Part shown: positions 33,604-41,891 of the stretch, piece by piece
Numbering within the stretch: the first letter of the stretch is position 1
How the letters are laid out: the number at the start of each line of letters is the position of its first letter
Assembly (NCBI RefSeq): GCF_031846525.1
Contig: NZ_JAVRHM010000001.1
Location: 434,001 to 498,000 of the forward strand
Origin: Autumnicola patrickiae
Lineage (GTDB): Bacteria; Bacteroidota; Bacteroidia; Flavobacteriales; Flavobacteriaceae
Direction: 5' to 3'
Length of the DNA stretch: 64,000 nt
Notes under the pieces: model-generated
What the model saw: the letters and a program-made list of their open reading frames with translations, nothing else
Database searches by the model: none
What the model was told of the DNA's origin: nothing
Made by a program: the position numbers and the translations under genes

Positions 33604-34317
33604 ATGAATAACAAGCACAACGATATATTCGGAAAAGCAATTTCCGCATTTTTTCACCAAAAGGATGAGACAGATATCACTGTACATTCACCAGATTTTG
33701 ATGATGATGTGATTCCCGTGCCTTACCTGTTTCGAAACTTCAGCGAGATGCCCGAAATTGAACAGGAAGCATTAAAAGCCTGCTTTGGAAAAGTTCTTGA
33801 CGTAGGTTGCGGTGCAGGCAGTCATTCGCTTTATCTTCAGAATAAAAAGAAGTTGGAAGTCACCGCTATAGATACTTCTGAAGGTGCTATCGAAATTTGC
33901 CGATTAAGAGGAGTGAAAGATGCGCGGAACCTCAACTTTTTCAACATTGAAGATCAAAAGTTCGATACGGTGCTGATGTTAATGAATGGCACAGGAATCA
34001 TCGGAAACCTTAAAAACCTGAATTCCTTTTTTAAACATCTTGAATCCATTCTGAATCCTGGCGGACAACTACTAATAGACTCTTCAGATCTCAGTTATTT
34101 GCAGGATGAAGATGATGAAGACTTCGGAAACAAATACATTGGAGAACTTCAGTTTCAGTTAAGTTACAAAGGTGAAAAATCTGAATCCTTTGACTGGCTG
34201 TACATAGATTTTGATTCCCTGAAGCATATTGCTGATTATAATAATTTTGACTGTGAATTGTTAAAAAATGGGCCTCATTATGATTATCTGGCAAGATTAC
34301 AACCAAAGAGTAAGTAA
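33604..34317 (+). CDS. Class I SAM-dependent methyltransferase
   Basis: A 237-aa Rossmann methyltransferase. Motif I is KVLDVGCGAGSHSLYL (about residues 63-78), followed by the acidic turn VTAIDTSEGAIEIC and motif IV FDTVLMLMNGTG. The substrate is not apparent. It starts 11 bp from the divergent YkgJ gene, so its promoter must overlap that gene. Confidence 0.85.
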   Translation: MNNKHNDIFGKAISAFFHQKDETDITVHSPDFDDDVIPVPYLFRNFSEMPEIEQEALKACFGKVLDVGCGAGSHSLYLQNKKKLEVTAIDTSEGAIEICRLRGVKDARNLNFFNIEDQKFDTVLMLMNGTGIIGNLKNLNSFFKHLESILNPGGQLLIDSSDLSYLQDEDDEDFGNKYIGELQFQLSYKGEKSESFDWLYIDFDSLKHIADYNNFDCELLKNGPHYDYLARLQPKSK

Positions 34318-34363
34318 TTTTATATTTTAGACCGCCCTTAAGTTATAACATCTACTTTAGAAA

Positions 34364-35173
34364 ATGTATTCTAGAAAGAAAAAATTAACCTGCACAAGGT
34401 CGAAGATCAACAAGTTTTTTCTTCTCCTTTCCCTGTTGTGTTTAAGCGTTTCCTGCAGTACAGAGGAAGACAACGATCTTAGCGATAGAATAGACAAAAG
34501 CGTAAACCTGCGCGGCCTTGGAGAGTCTGCCAGGGAACTTTTAAGCGACGAGGAATTTAAATCCATGAATGTGGAAATGGTTTACGTAGAAGGAAATCAA
34601 CCTACAGAAACTGCAATTGCCACTTTTAAAGCTTTCCTGGAAGGACGAACTTTTAAGCCGGACGGTATAAATATCTCCCTACGCGCTGTTCCTTCTTCGG
34701 GAAAAGCTCCTTTTTCTATTGAAGAAATTGTTGAAATTGAGAAAGAAACCCGCACGGTTTATAATGCCGGTGACGAAATTGCTGTTTTTATTTATTTTGC
34801 AGATGGCAGCCATGAAAATGATGAAAACAATAAATTTACCCTGGGATCGGCTTTTAGAAATACATCAATGGTTATTTACCAAAAAACCATAACCGACTTC
34901 TCCTCAGGAATTGGCTCCCCTTCAAAAAGTACAGTTGAAGCTGCTGTTTTAAATCACGAATTTGGTCATTTATTCGGACTCGTAAATATAGGGACAGAAC
35001 TTCAATCTGATCATGCAGACCCTGAAAATGATGGCCATTGCAGCAGTGCTGGCTGTTTAATGCGTTCTTCTATAGAGTTTGGAAGTGGTATTTTGGAATT
35101 AATAGACGAAAATGGCGTCCCCGAAATTGATTCAGAATGTATAAGGGACCTTCAGGCTAACGGAGGTCGATAA
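34364..35173 (+). CDS. Lipoprotein with metzincin-like zinc protease motif
   Basis: A 269-aa predicted lipoprotein (hydrophobic FFLLLSLLCLSVSC, Cys31). The zinc motif is NHEFGHLFGL (HEFGH at 198-202). A probable third ligand is His217 in QSDH, and CLM (231-233) has the look of a Met-turn. It matches flavobacterial membrane metalloproteases of unknown substrate. The last residues GGR and the TAA stop are read from a copy of the dispersed repeat, so the C-terminus may have been altered. Confidence 0.83.
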   Translation: MYSRKKKLTCTRSKINKFFLLLSLLCLSVSCSTEEDNDLSDRIDKSVNLRGLGESARELLSDEEFKSMNVEMVYVEGNQPTETAIATFKAFLEGRTFKPDGINISLRAVPSSGKAPFSIEEIVEIEKETRTVYNAGDEIAVFIYFADGSHENDENNKFTLGSAFRNTSMVIYQKTITDFSSGIGSPSKSTVEAAVLNHEFGHLFGLVNIGTELQSDHADPENDGHCSSAGCLMRSSIEFGSGILELIDENGVPEIDSECIRDLQANGGR

Positions 35174-35204
35174 TTGCCATTTTTAAGGTCATACTTTTCT
35201 GAAG
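35162..35204 (+). repeat. Dispersed intergenic repeat, copy c
   Basis: GGAGGTCGATAATTGCCATT then TTTAAGGTCATACTTTTCTGAAG. It is the most complete copy, identical to copy a over about 22 bases. Its first bases encode the end and stop codon of the metalloprotease gene. Confidence 0.75.
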
Positions 35205-35216
35205 CATTTAAATTAT

Positions 35217-35258
35217 AAAGACGATAGTTGCCATTCTTGAAGTTAGCTTTTCTCAAGC
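35217..35258 (+). repeat. Dispersed intergenic repeat, copy d
   Basis: AAAGACGATAGTTGCCATTC then TTGAAGTTAGCTTTTCTCAAG. It keeps the frame of the family, with several substitutions. Confidence 0.6.
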
Positions 35259-35263
35259 TATTT

Positions 35264-35284
35264 TTGATAATTGATAATTGATAA
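35264..35284 (-). repeat. Tandem heptamer, three copies
   Basis: Three perfect TTGATAA units, the reverse complement of the TTATCAA unit repeated nine times at 40765-40827. Confidence 0.85.
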
Positions 35285-35355
35285 TTTGGAAATTTGGGTA
35301 CGGTGTAATTTGTATAGTGTATAATGTATATTGCTGATTTCTTCACATTCTGCAG

Positions 35356-35390
35356 CTCGATAATTGGCATTTCAGAGGTCACCTTTTTCA
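35356..35390 (+). repeat. Dispersed intergenic repeat, copy e
   Basis: CTCGATAATTGGCATTTCAG then AGGTCACCTTTTT. The core and the GGTCA segment are retained. Confidence 0.65.
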
Positions 35391-35403
35391 AAAACTTTCC
35401 AGA

Positions 35404-35449
35404 CTGAAGATCGATATTTGCCATTTTTGAGACCAAACTTTTCAGAAGA
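35404..35449 (+). repeat. Dispersed intergenic repeat, copy f
   Basis: CTGAAGATCGATATTTGCCA then TTTTTGAGACCAAACTTTTCAGAAG. It ends like copy c (CTTTTCTGAAG), which sets the unit at about 43-46 bases. Confidence 0.65.
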
Positions 35450-35525
35450 TACGAAAATCAAAAAAAAAAGAAATTGGCCTGTTTAGCGCACTTTAACAAA
35501 CTCTTCACTCTTCACTCTTCACCAA

Positions 35526-37724
35526 TTAATTAGCAACTTCACTTATAAATTTAATCCGGTAAAGACGCAGTTCCTCGTCATCATAATCGCCGTCGAATTC
35601 CTCTAAAGCATCGTCAATTTTATCAGTTTCGGCTTCGAGAAAATATTCATGGATTTCTTCCTGCTGGTCTTCATCTAAAATATCCTGAAGATAATAATCA
35701 ATATTAAGCTTGGTTCCGCTATAGACAATAGCTTCCATTTCCTTAATAAACTCGTCCATTGCCATTCCTTTAGCTGAAGCAATATCGTCTAAGGGCAATT
35801 TTCGGTCTATACTTTGGATAATGTAAAGTTTGAGTGCAGAATTTGCTCCGGTAGATTTCACTACAAGATCGTCTGGGCGTATAACATCGTTTTCTTCCAC
35901 ATACCGCTCGATAAGCTGAACAAACTCCTTCCCGTATTTCTTAGCTTTTCCTTCTCCTACCCCGTAAATATTTCCCAATTCTTCAACGCTAACAGGATAT
36001 TTTAAAGCCATATCCTCTAGCGATGGATCCTGAAAAATCACAAATGGAGGTAGCCCCATTTTCTTCCCGATTTTCTTCCTGAGATCCTTCAGCATATTTA
36101 CAAGTTGCTGATCTACTGCGCCGCCTGCTTTTTTTGATGCTGAAGGTACCGCCTGGGTGGTACTGTCGAAAATATGATCCTCCGTCATCATAAAAGATGA
36201 TGGCTGCTGAAGGTATCCTTCCCCTGCGGGAGTGATTTTAATTACTCCGTAGGTTTCGATATCCTTTTTCAAATAACCTTGCACCAGCGCCTGACGTATT
36301 AGCGCCATCCAGAATTTACTGTCCTTATAACTTCCTTTTCCAAAAAGAGGATGTTCATCTGTACGATGGGAGGTAATCATGGCATTGGCTTTCCCCTGCA
36401 AAGTTTTTACAAGATCTTTCGCTTTGTAAAGCTCTTTTGTTTCTTTTACTGTTTTAAGCAGTAATATCACTTCCTCTTCCGCCTCTACCTGCTTTTTGGG
36501 GTAACGCACATTATCGTCCATAGTGCCACCTTCCCCGGTTTCCTGATCAAATTCTTCCCCGAAATAATGAAGAATGAATTTTCTTCTGGAAATAGAAGTT
36601 TCAGCATAAGCAACGATTTCCTGCAAAAGGGCGTGGCCAATCTCCTGTTCTGCAACTGGCTTGCCGCTCATAAACTTCTCAAGCTTTTCAATGTCTTTAT
36701 AGGAGTAAAATGCGAGACAGTGTCCCTCTCCTCCATCACGACCTGCGCGACCGGTTTCCTGGTAATAACTTTCTATACTTTTTGGAATATCATGGTGGAT
36801 CACAAAACGCACATCGGGCTTGTCGATTCCCATCCCAAATGCTATAGTCGCAACCACGACATCTATATCCTCCATAAGGAACATATCCTGATGCCTGGAC
36901 CTGGTTTTTGCTTCAAGACCAGCATGATATGGCACAGCACTAATTCCATTCACCTGAAGTGTCTGGGCCAGTTCTTCAACTTTCTTCCGGCTAAGACAAT
37001 AAATAATACCTGATTTTCCTTCGTTTTGCTTTACAAAACGAATAATATCGGCATCAACATTTTTTGTTTTCGGCCTTACTTCATAATAAAGATTAGGCCG
37101 GTTAAAACTTGCCTTAAAAGTTTTGGCGTCTGTTATTCCAAGGTTTTTAAGAATATCTTCCTGCACCTTTGGAGTTGCTGTGGCCGTAAGGGCGATAATT
37201 GGAATATTGTCACCTATTCGTTTTATGATGCTCCTGAGATTGCGATATTCCGGTCTAAAATCATGTCCCCATTCACTTATACAATGAGCTTCGTCTATTG
37301 CTAAAAAGGAAATTGTCTGCCCCCTTAGAAATTCTACATAATCCTCCTTAGTAAGGGATTCAGGTGCTACATAAAGCAATTTTGTAATTCCATTACTTAT
37401 ATCTTCCTTAACCTGTCTTACTTCAGTTTTATTTAAGGAAGAATTTAGAACGTGGGCTACTCCGTGTTCCGAAGAAATCCCGCGAATTGCATCTACCTGA
37501 TTTTTCATTAACGCAATTAATGGAGAAACCACGATTGCTGTTCCGTCGGCAATAAGGGCCGGAAGCTGGTAACACAATGATTTCCCTCCGCCCGTTGGCA
37601 TTACCACAAATGTATCCTTACCTTTTACGATACTGGTAATTACCTGTTCCTGAAGTCCTTTAAACTGACTGAATCCAAAGTATTTCTTCAGCTGTTGATG
37701 TAAATCAATTTCCGTCAAACTCAT
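35526..37724 (-). CDS. recQ: ATP-dependent DNA helicase RecQ
   Basis: A 732-aa RecQ-family 3'-5' helicase. Walker A is MPTGGGKSLCYQLP (about 42-55), the DEAH box is LAIDEAHCISEWGHDFR, and motif VI contains YYQETGRAGRDG. After the helicase and RQC region comes an HRDC-like segment (FVIFQDPSLEDMALKYP, VEELGNIYGVGEGKAKKYG at about 570-610). An acidic C-terminal extension of roughly 100 residues ends the protein. It is divergent from kdsD, with 83 bp between the starts. Confidence 0.95.
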   Translation of the reverse strand: MSLTEIDLHQQLKKYFGFSQFKGLQEQVITSIVKGKDTFVVMPTGGGKSLCYQLPALIADGTAIVVSPLIALMKNQVDAIRGISSEHGVAHVLNSSLNKTEVRQVKEDISNGITKLLYVAPESLTKEDYVEFLRGQTISFLAIDEAHCISEWGHDFRPEYRNLRSIIKRIGDNIPIIALTATATPKVQEDILKNLGITDAKTFKASFNRPNLYYEVRPKTKNVDADIIRFVKQNEGKSGIIYCLSRKKVEELAQTLQVNGISAVPYHAGLEAKTRSRHQDMFLMEDIDVVVATIAFGMGIDKPDVRFVIHHDIPKSIESYYQETGRAGRDGGEGHCLAFYSYKDIEKLEKFMSGKPVAEQEIGHALLQEIVAYAETSISRRKFILHYFGEEFDQETGEGGTMDDNVRYPKKQVEAEEEVILLLKTVKETKELYKAKDLVKTLQGKANAMITSHRTDEHPLFGKGSYKDSKFWMALIRQALVQGYLKKDIETYGVIKITPAGEGYLQQPSSFMMTEDHIFDSTTQAVPSASKKAGGAVDQQLVNMLKDLRKKIGKKMGLPPFVIFQDPSLEDMALKYPVSVEELGNIYGVGEGKAKKYGKEFVQLIERYVEENDVIRPDDLVVKSTGANSALKLYIIQSIDRKLPLDDIASAKGMAMDEFIKEMEAIVYSGTKLNIDYYLQDILDEDQQEEIHEYFLEAETDKIDDALEEFDGDYDDEELRLYRIKFISEVAN

Positions 37725-37746
37725 TCAATTGTCTTACAATTTTATA

Positions 37747-37754
37747 TACATTTG
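37747..37754 (+). promoter_or_regulatory. Probable -7 promoter box of kdsD
   Basis: TACATTTG is an exact TAnnTTTG match, 54 bp before the start. TTG at 37729-37731 is 15 bases upstream, slightly short of the usual spacing. Confidence 0.5.
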
Positions 37755-37807
37755 CAATACTAAATATACATATTTCTTTAGTACTTACAATTCATAACTC
37801 ATCTAAT

Positions 37808-38773
37808 TTGAAACTTCAAGAGAAAATTCTTACAGCTGCAAAAGAGACTATTTCTACCGAAGCCAAAGCAATTGCCAATTTAGAAAACTTAATAGATGAT
37901 GAATTTGTTAAGGCTGTAGAAACGATTTATAATTCCACCGGAAGGGTAATTGTTACCGGAATAGGAAAAAGTGCAGTTATAGGTACTAAAATCGTTGCTA
38001 CACTTAACTCTACCGGAACGCCTGCGGTTTTTATGCATGCCGGTGATGCCATTCACGGTGATCTTGGTACGATTCAAAAAGAGGATATAGTTCTTTGTAT
38101 TTCCAAAAGCGGAAACAGTCCCGAAATAAAAGTGCTGGTGCCCTTTATTAAGAATTTTAATAACATCCTCATGGCAATTACCGGTGACAAATCTTCTTTT
38201 CTAGGGCAGGCAGCAGATTTTGTCCTTAATTCTTACGTAGAGAAAGAAGCTTGTCCGAATAATCTTGCACCTACCACAAGTACGACTGCTCAATTGGTGA
38301 TAGGTGATGCTGTCGCGATTTGTCTCCTGAAGTTAAGGGGGTTTTCAAAAAAAGATTTTGCTAAATATCATCCCGGTGGTTCGCTTGGCAAAAAATTATA
38401 TTTACGTGTCAGCGACATTACTTCGCAAAATCAAAAACCCGAAGTCGCCCCAGATAGCAACCTCACTGAAGTTATTTTGGAAATTTCAGAAAAAATGCTG
38501 GGGGTAACCGCAGTTATTGAAAATGAAAAAATTGTTGGTATTATTACAGATGGTGATATTAGGAGAATGATCAGGAACAATGAAGAAATTAAAGACCTCA
38601 CCGCAAAAGATATAATGAGTGCAAACCCAAAACTCATTAACTATAATGCATTAGCGGTTGATGCGCTGGAAATTATACAGGAAAACAAGATCTCCCAATT
38701 ACTTGCCGCTGAAAATGGAAAATATACAGGAGTGGTACACCTTCATAACCTAATTCGCGAAGGAATTTTATAA
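37808..38773 (+). CDS. kdsD: Arabinose-5-phosphate isomerase (KdsD/KpsF/GutQ)
   Basis: Converts ribulose-5-phosphate to arabinose-5-phosphate, the first step to Kdo for lipopolysaccharide (321 aa). The SIS sugar-isomerase domain (about 30-180) has VIVTGIGKSAVIGTKI, HAGDAIHGDLG and CISKSGNSPEIK. Two CBS domains follow (about 200-320, TDGDIRRM and QLLAAENGKYTGVVHLH). The start codon is TTG (TTGAAACTTC), supported by the family N-terminus. Its stop overlaps the tatC start by one base (TAATG). Confidence 0.93.
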   Translation: MKLQEKILTAAKETISTEAKAIANLENLIDDEFVKAVETIYNSTGRVIVTGIGKSAVIGTKIVATLNSTGTPAVFMHAGDAIHGDLGTIQKEDIVLCISKSGNSPEIKVLVPFIKNFNNILMAITGDKSSFLGQAADFVLNSYVEKEACPNNLAPTTSTTAQLVIGDAVAICLLKLRGFSKKDFAKYHPGGSLGKKLYLRVSDITSQNQKPEVAPDSNLTEVILEISEKMLGVTAVIENEKIVGIITDGDIRRMIRNNEEIKDLTAKDIMSANPKLINYNALAVDALEIIQENKISQLLAAENGKYTGVVHLHNLIREGIL

Positions 38774-39624
38774 TGAAAAAATTAGCTTCACCTCAACCTG
38801 AACAGGAACATGAGATGTCCTTTCTGGATCATCTTGAAGACCTGAGATGGCACCTTATACGGGCAACACTTGCGGTTCTTATAGCAGCGGCAGCAGCCTT
38901 TCTAGCAAAGAGCTTTATTTTTGACGTCCTGCTTTTTGGACCGAGCAAGGGTAGCTTTTTCTCGTACGACATGCTCTGCCGGATTTCTACATTTGTAGGA
39001 ATCGATGGCGGATTTTGTTTCGACGACATGCCCTTCAGGATACAGAGTAGAACAATGGGGGGACAATTTTCAGCACATGTATGGACCTCTATAACAGCAG
39101 GTTTTATTGTCGCATTCCCATATGTAATCTATGAATTCTGGAAGTTCGTAGCCCCGGCAATGCACGACTATGAAAGAAAGAATGCAAAAGGATTTATTTT
39201 CATCTCCTCCCTGCTATTCTTTATTGGCGTATTGTTCGGATATTATGTAGTAACTCCTTTATCCATAAATTTCCTTGGAAAATACCAGGTAAGCGAAACT
39301 GTTTTTAACGATTTCGATCTTAGTAGCTATATCAGTTTGGTTAGGGCATCGGTCCTCGCCAGCGGACTGATTTTTGAACTGCCAATCGTTATTTATTTCC
39401 TTACAAAAGTAGGAGTGGTAACTCCAGATTTCCTCAGAAAGTATAGAAAATACGCCCTGGTTATTGTATTAATACTTTCGGCAATTATTACTCCGCCGGA
39501 CATTGTAAGTCAGGTAATTGTAGCTATTCCGGTTCTTATTTTATATGAGGTAAGTATTTTTATATCGAAGGTGATTTATAAAAGAGAATTAAAAAAATTA
39601 AAGAAAAATGGTTATGGCCAATAA
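38773..39624 (+). CDS. tatC: Sec-independent protein translocase TatC
   Basis: Core receptor of the twin-arginine translocase (283 aa) with six membrane segments. The N-terminal EMSFLDHLEDLRWHLIRA (14-31) is the signal-recognition motif, and FRIQSRTMGGQFSAHVWTS and AFPYVIYEFWKFVAPAM are conserved. The loop between helices 1 and 2 is longer than in E. coli, as usual in Bacteroidota. It overlaps both neighbours, so the four genes kdsD-tatC-CMD-lptB form one operon. No tatA is in the window. Confidence 0.94.
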   Translation: MKKLASPQPEQEHEMSFLDHLEDLRWHLIRATLAVLIAAAAAFLAKSFIFDVLLFGPSKGSFFSYDMLCRISTFVGIDGGFCFDDMPFRIQSRTMGGQFSAHVWTSITAGFIVAFPYVIYEFWKFVAPAMHDYERKNAKGFIFISSLLFFIGVLFGYYVVTPLSINFLGKYQVSETVFNDFDLSSYISLVRASVLASGLIFELPIVIYFLTKVGVVTPDFLRKYRKYALVIVLILSAIITPPDIVSQVIVAIPVLILYEVSIFISKVIYKRELKKLKKNGYGQ

Positions 39625-39967
39625 AGTAGAAGAATTTAATTCATACCGTGAGCAAATGAATGATAAAATCCTGAATGAGAACAACAAAGTTCTTAAAAGG
39701 ATTTTTAATCTGGACACCAATGCTTTTACAGAAGGTGCTTTGGACAAGAAAACAAAGGAACTGCTTGGCTTGGTTGCCTCTCTGGTTTTAAGATGTGATG
39801 ATTGTGTTAAATACCACCTGGAATCCAGCTATAAACAGGGTGTGGCCCGCGAAGAAGTGATGGAAACCTTAAGCATAGGAACCCTGGTTGGAGGAACTAT
39901 CGTAATTCCTCATTTGCGAAGAGCTTTTGAATACTGGGAAGCACTGGAAGAAGCTAAAGAAGAATAA
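39608..39967 (+). CDS. Carboxymuconolactone decarboxylase (AhpD-like) family protein
   Basis: A 119-aa all-helical protein. The redox motif appears as LRCDDCVKYHLESSYKQG (CxxC plus His, about 64-81), the AhpD-like signature, so a peroxidase or disulphide-reductase role is more likely than decarboxylation. It overlaps the tatC end by 17 bases. An alternative ATG lies two codons downstream (39614). Confidence 0.85.
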   Translation: MVMANKVEEFNSYREQMNDKILNENNKVLKRIFNLDTNAFTEGALDKKTKELLGLVASLVLRCDDCVKYHLESSYKQGVAREEVMETLSIGTLVGGTIVIPHLRRAFEYWEALEEAKEE

Positions 39968-40011
39968 CATTTGGTACAATTAGTGCTTCAATTAGGATTA
40001 AATAATCAGAA

Positions 40012-40752
40012 ATGAAATTACGCGCCGATAAATTAATTAAATCTTACAAAGGAAGAGCGGTTGTTAAAGGAATTTCCGTGGAAGTAAACCAGGGGGAAAT
40101 TGTTGGTTTGCTGGGCCCTAACGGGGCGGGAAAGACAACTTCTTTTTATATGATCGTAGGATTAATTAAGCCAAACAGCGGTAATATTTTTTTAGATAAA
40201 GCTGATATTACTAAATATCCCATGTACAAACGAGCACAACATGGGATAGGATATCTGGCTCAGGAGGCTTCTGTTTTTAGAAAATTAAGCATCGAAGATA
40301 ACATTATGAGTGTCCTGGAACTGACTTCTCTTTCCAAAAAAGAGAGGCATTTGAAAATGGAATCACTCATTGAAGAATTTGGTTTGGGTCATATCCGCAC
40401 AAACCGGGGCGATCTTCTAAGTGGGGGGGAACGCCGGCGTACCGAAATTGCACGGGCGCTTGCCACCGATCCTAAATTTATTCTTTTAGATGAACCTTTC
40501 GCCGGTGTAGATCCCGTGGCAGTTGAAGATATCCAGAGGATTGTAGCACAACTGAAGAATAAAAATATCGGAATTTTAATTACAGATCACAACGTACAGG
40601 AAACCCTCGCGATCACCGACCGTACATACCTAATGTTTGAAGGGAATATCTTAAAACACGGACAACCCGAAGAACTGGCCGAAGATGAAATGGTAAGAAA
40701 AGTGTATTTAGGTAAAAATTTTGAACTTCGGAAGAAGAAGATTTTTGACTAA
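40012..40752 (+). CDS. lptB: Lipopolysaccharide export ABC transporter ATP-binding protein
   Basis: Cytoplasmic ATPase of the LptB2FGC complex that moves LPS to the outer membrane (246 aa). Walker A is GPNGAGKTTS (about 36-45), the Q-loop is GYLAQEASVFRKLS, the signature is LLSGGERRRTEIARA, and Walker B is FILLDEPFAGVD with the H-switch in ITDHNVQETL. The YLAQE.SVFRKL and FAGVDP segments are typical of LptB rather than other ABC ATPases. It is last of the kdsD operon, followed by tandem heptamers. Confidence 0.95.
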   Translation: MKLRADKLIKSYKGRAVVKGISVEVNQGEIVGLLGPNGAGKTTSFYMIVGLIKPNSGNIFLDKADITKYPMYKRAQHGIGYLAQEASVFRKLSIEDNIMSVLELTSLSKKERHLKMESLIEEFGLGHIRTNRGDLLSGGERRRTEIARALATDPKFILLDEPFAGVDPVAVEDIQRIVAQLKNKNIGILITDHNVQETLAITDRTYLMFEGNILKHGQPEELAEDEMVRKVYLGKNFELRKKKIFD

Positions 40753-40764
40753 ATCTATTGTCGG

Positions 40765-40827
40765 TTATCAATTATCAATTATCAATTATCAATTATCAAT
40801 TATCAATTATCAATTATCAATTATCAA
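40765..40827 (+). repeat. Tandem heptamer TTATCAA, nine perfect copies
   Basis: 63 bases made of nine identical TTATCAA units, starting 13 bases after the lptB stop. Small frames read through it only because a 7-base unit keeps all frames open; they are not genes. Confidence 0.95.
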
Positions 40828-40929
40828 AATATCGGATGTCTGGAACAAGCTCACAAACTCTAATCAAGAAAGTTTTTCACATTCTATCAAATCTTTCCTC
40901 TCTCCTCTCCTCTTTTCTCTTTTTCCTTT

Positions 40930-41703
40930 TCAGTATTCCACTTCCTTCTCCTTCTTCTGATCTCCAAAAATCAGAGACAACAGCACATAACTGATAATTA
41001 TTACCGGAATAGCAGCAAATTGTAGTAAAATAACGAGAATCAGGCAAAGCATTATAAAGATATATCTGATTTTATTATTCTTAAATGACCAGTCAGAGAA
41101 TTTTAATGCAAACAATTTCACTTCAGCGTTTAATAAATAACAACTCAATAATGTTAATCCAATTAGGAACCATTCATTTAAAATTAGAGAAGAGACAATT
41201 TCTCCCGGCTGAAAGGAAAGAATTAGGGGCAAACTCAAAATAAGCAGTGCATTCGCGGGTGTAGGAAGTCCTATAAAAGAATCGGTTTGCCTGTCGTCTA
41301 CATTAAATTTTGCAAGTCGGTAAGCAGATGCAAGCGAAATTAAAAGTCCGATTAGCGCCAGATTATTAAAGTTCCATTCCATAAAAGTATCATCCACAAC
41401 CCATTCAGTAGATATTCCACTACTTGTATTGGGAAGAGCGATATTCAGCATTTGATACATCACAATTCCGGGCACCACACCACTGGTCACAGCATCTGCC
41501 AGGGAATCTAACTGAAGTCCAACCTCACTCTTTACATCCAAAACACGGGCTGCCAGACCATCAAAAAAGTCAAAGAAAATCCCCAGTGCGACAAAAACGG
41601 CTGCCATTATTAGACTGCCCTGTACAGCAAAAATAACAGCAATACATCCGCTCAGTAAATTTAGAAGTGTGATAATGTTGGGAACGTGCCTTTTAAGATC
41701 CAT
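40930..41703 (-). CDS. pssA: CDP-diacylglycerol--serine O-phosphatidyltransferase
   Basis: Membrane enzyme making phosphatidylserine, the precursor of phosphatidylethanolamine (257 aa, about eight hydrophobic segments). The CDP-alcohol phosphotransferase motif DG-AR-G-D-D is seen as DGLAARVLDVKSEVGLQLDS followed by LAD (about 49-71). The opening MDLKRHVPNIITLLNLLSG is typical of PssA type II. It converges on lptB across the heptamer repeat. Confidence 0.93.
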   Translation of the reverse strand: MDLKRHVPNIITLLNLLSGCIAVIFAVQGSLIMAAVFVALGIFFDFFDGLAARVLDVKSEVGLQLDSLADAVTSGVVPGIVMYQMLNIALPNTSSGISTEWVVDDTFMEWNFNNLALIGLLISLASAYRLAKFNVDDRQTDSFIGLPTPANALLILSLPLILSFQPGEIVSSLILNEWFLIGLTLLSCYLLNAEVKLFALKFSDWSFKNNKIRYIFIMLCLILVILLQFAAIPVIIISYVLLSLIFGDQKKEKEVEY

Positions 41704-41891
41704 AGAATATTTTATATGAAGATACTAAAGTAAGAATAAAAATGAAGTACTATATTAGAAGTGTCTGTTGTTTGTAGTTATGCTAGTGTACCTCGTCTGA
41801 ATCTCACCTACAATGGCCAATTCTCAACCGGCATAAGTACACCAAATCTTTCCTTCTCAACTATCTAATCCTTAAATTTTTGGCTTAAAAA

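Larger units (their letters stand above)
35174..35525. other. Repeat-filled gap between metalloprotease and recQ
   Basis: No gene is supported. A 94-codon minus-strand frame is simply the reverse reading of the repeats. The stretch holds four copies of the dispersed repeat (c to f) and three tandem TTGATAA heptamers (35264-35284). Confidence 0.7.

Noticed and set aside
35152..35436. 94-codon minus-strand frame between the metalloprotease gene and recQ
   Set aside because: It is the reverse reading of four repeat copies and heptamers; the protein text is itself repetitive (NGNYRLYNL, NGNYRPP).
40721..40994. Two overlapping plus-strand frames after lptB
   Set aside because: Both are kept open by the TTATCAA heptamers (repeated YQLSIIN) and show no gene-like features.
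41704..41891. Possible extra copy of the dispersed repeat (GAGAATTGGCCATTGTAGG on the minus strand near 41810)
   Set aside because: The match to the core is too weak and too short to be separated from chance in A/T-rich DNA.
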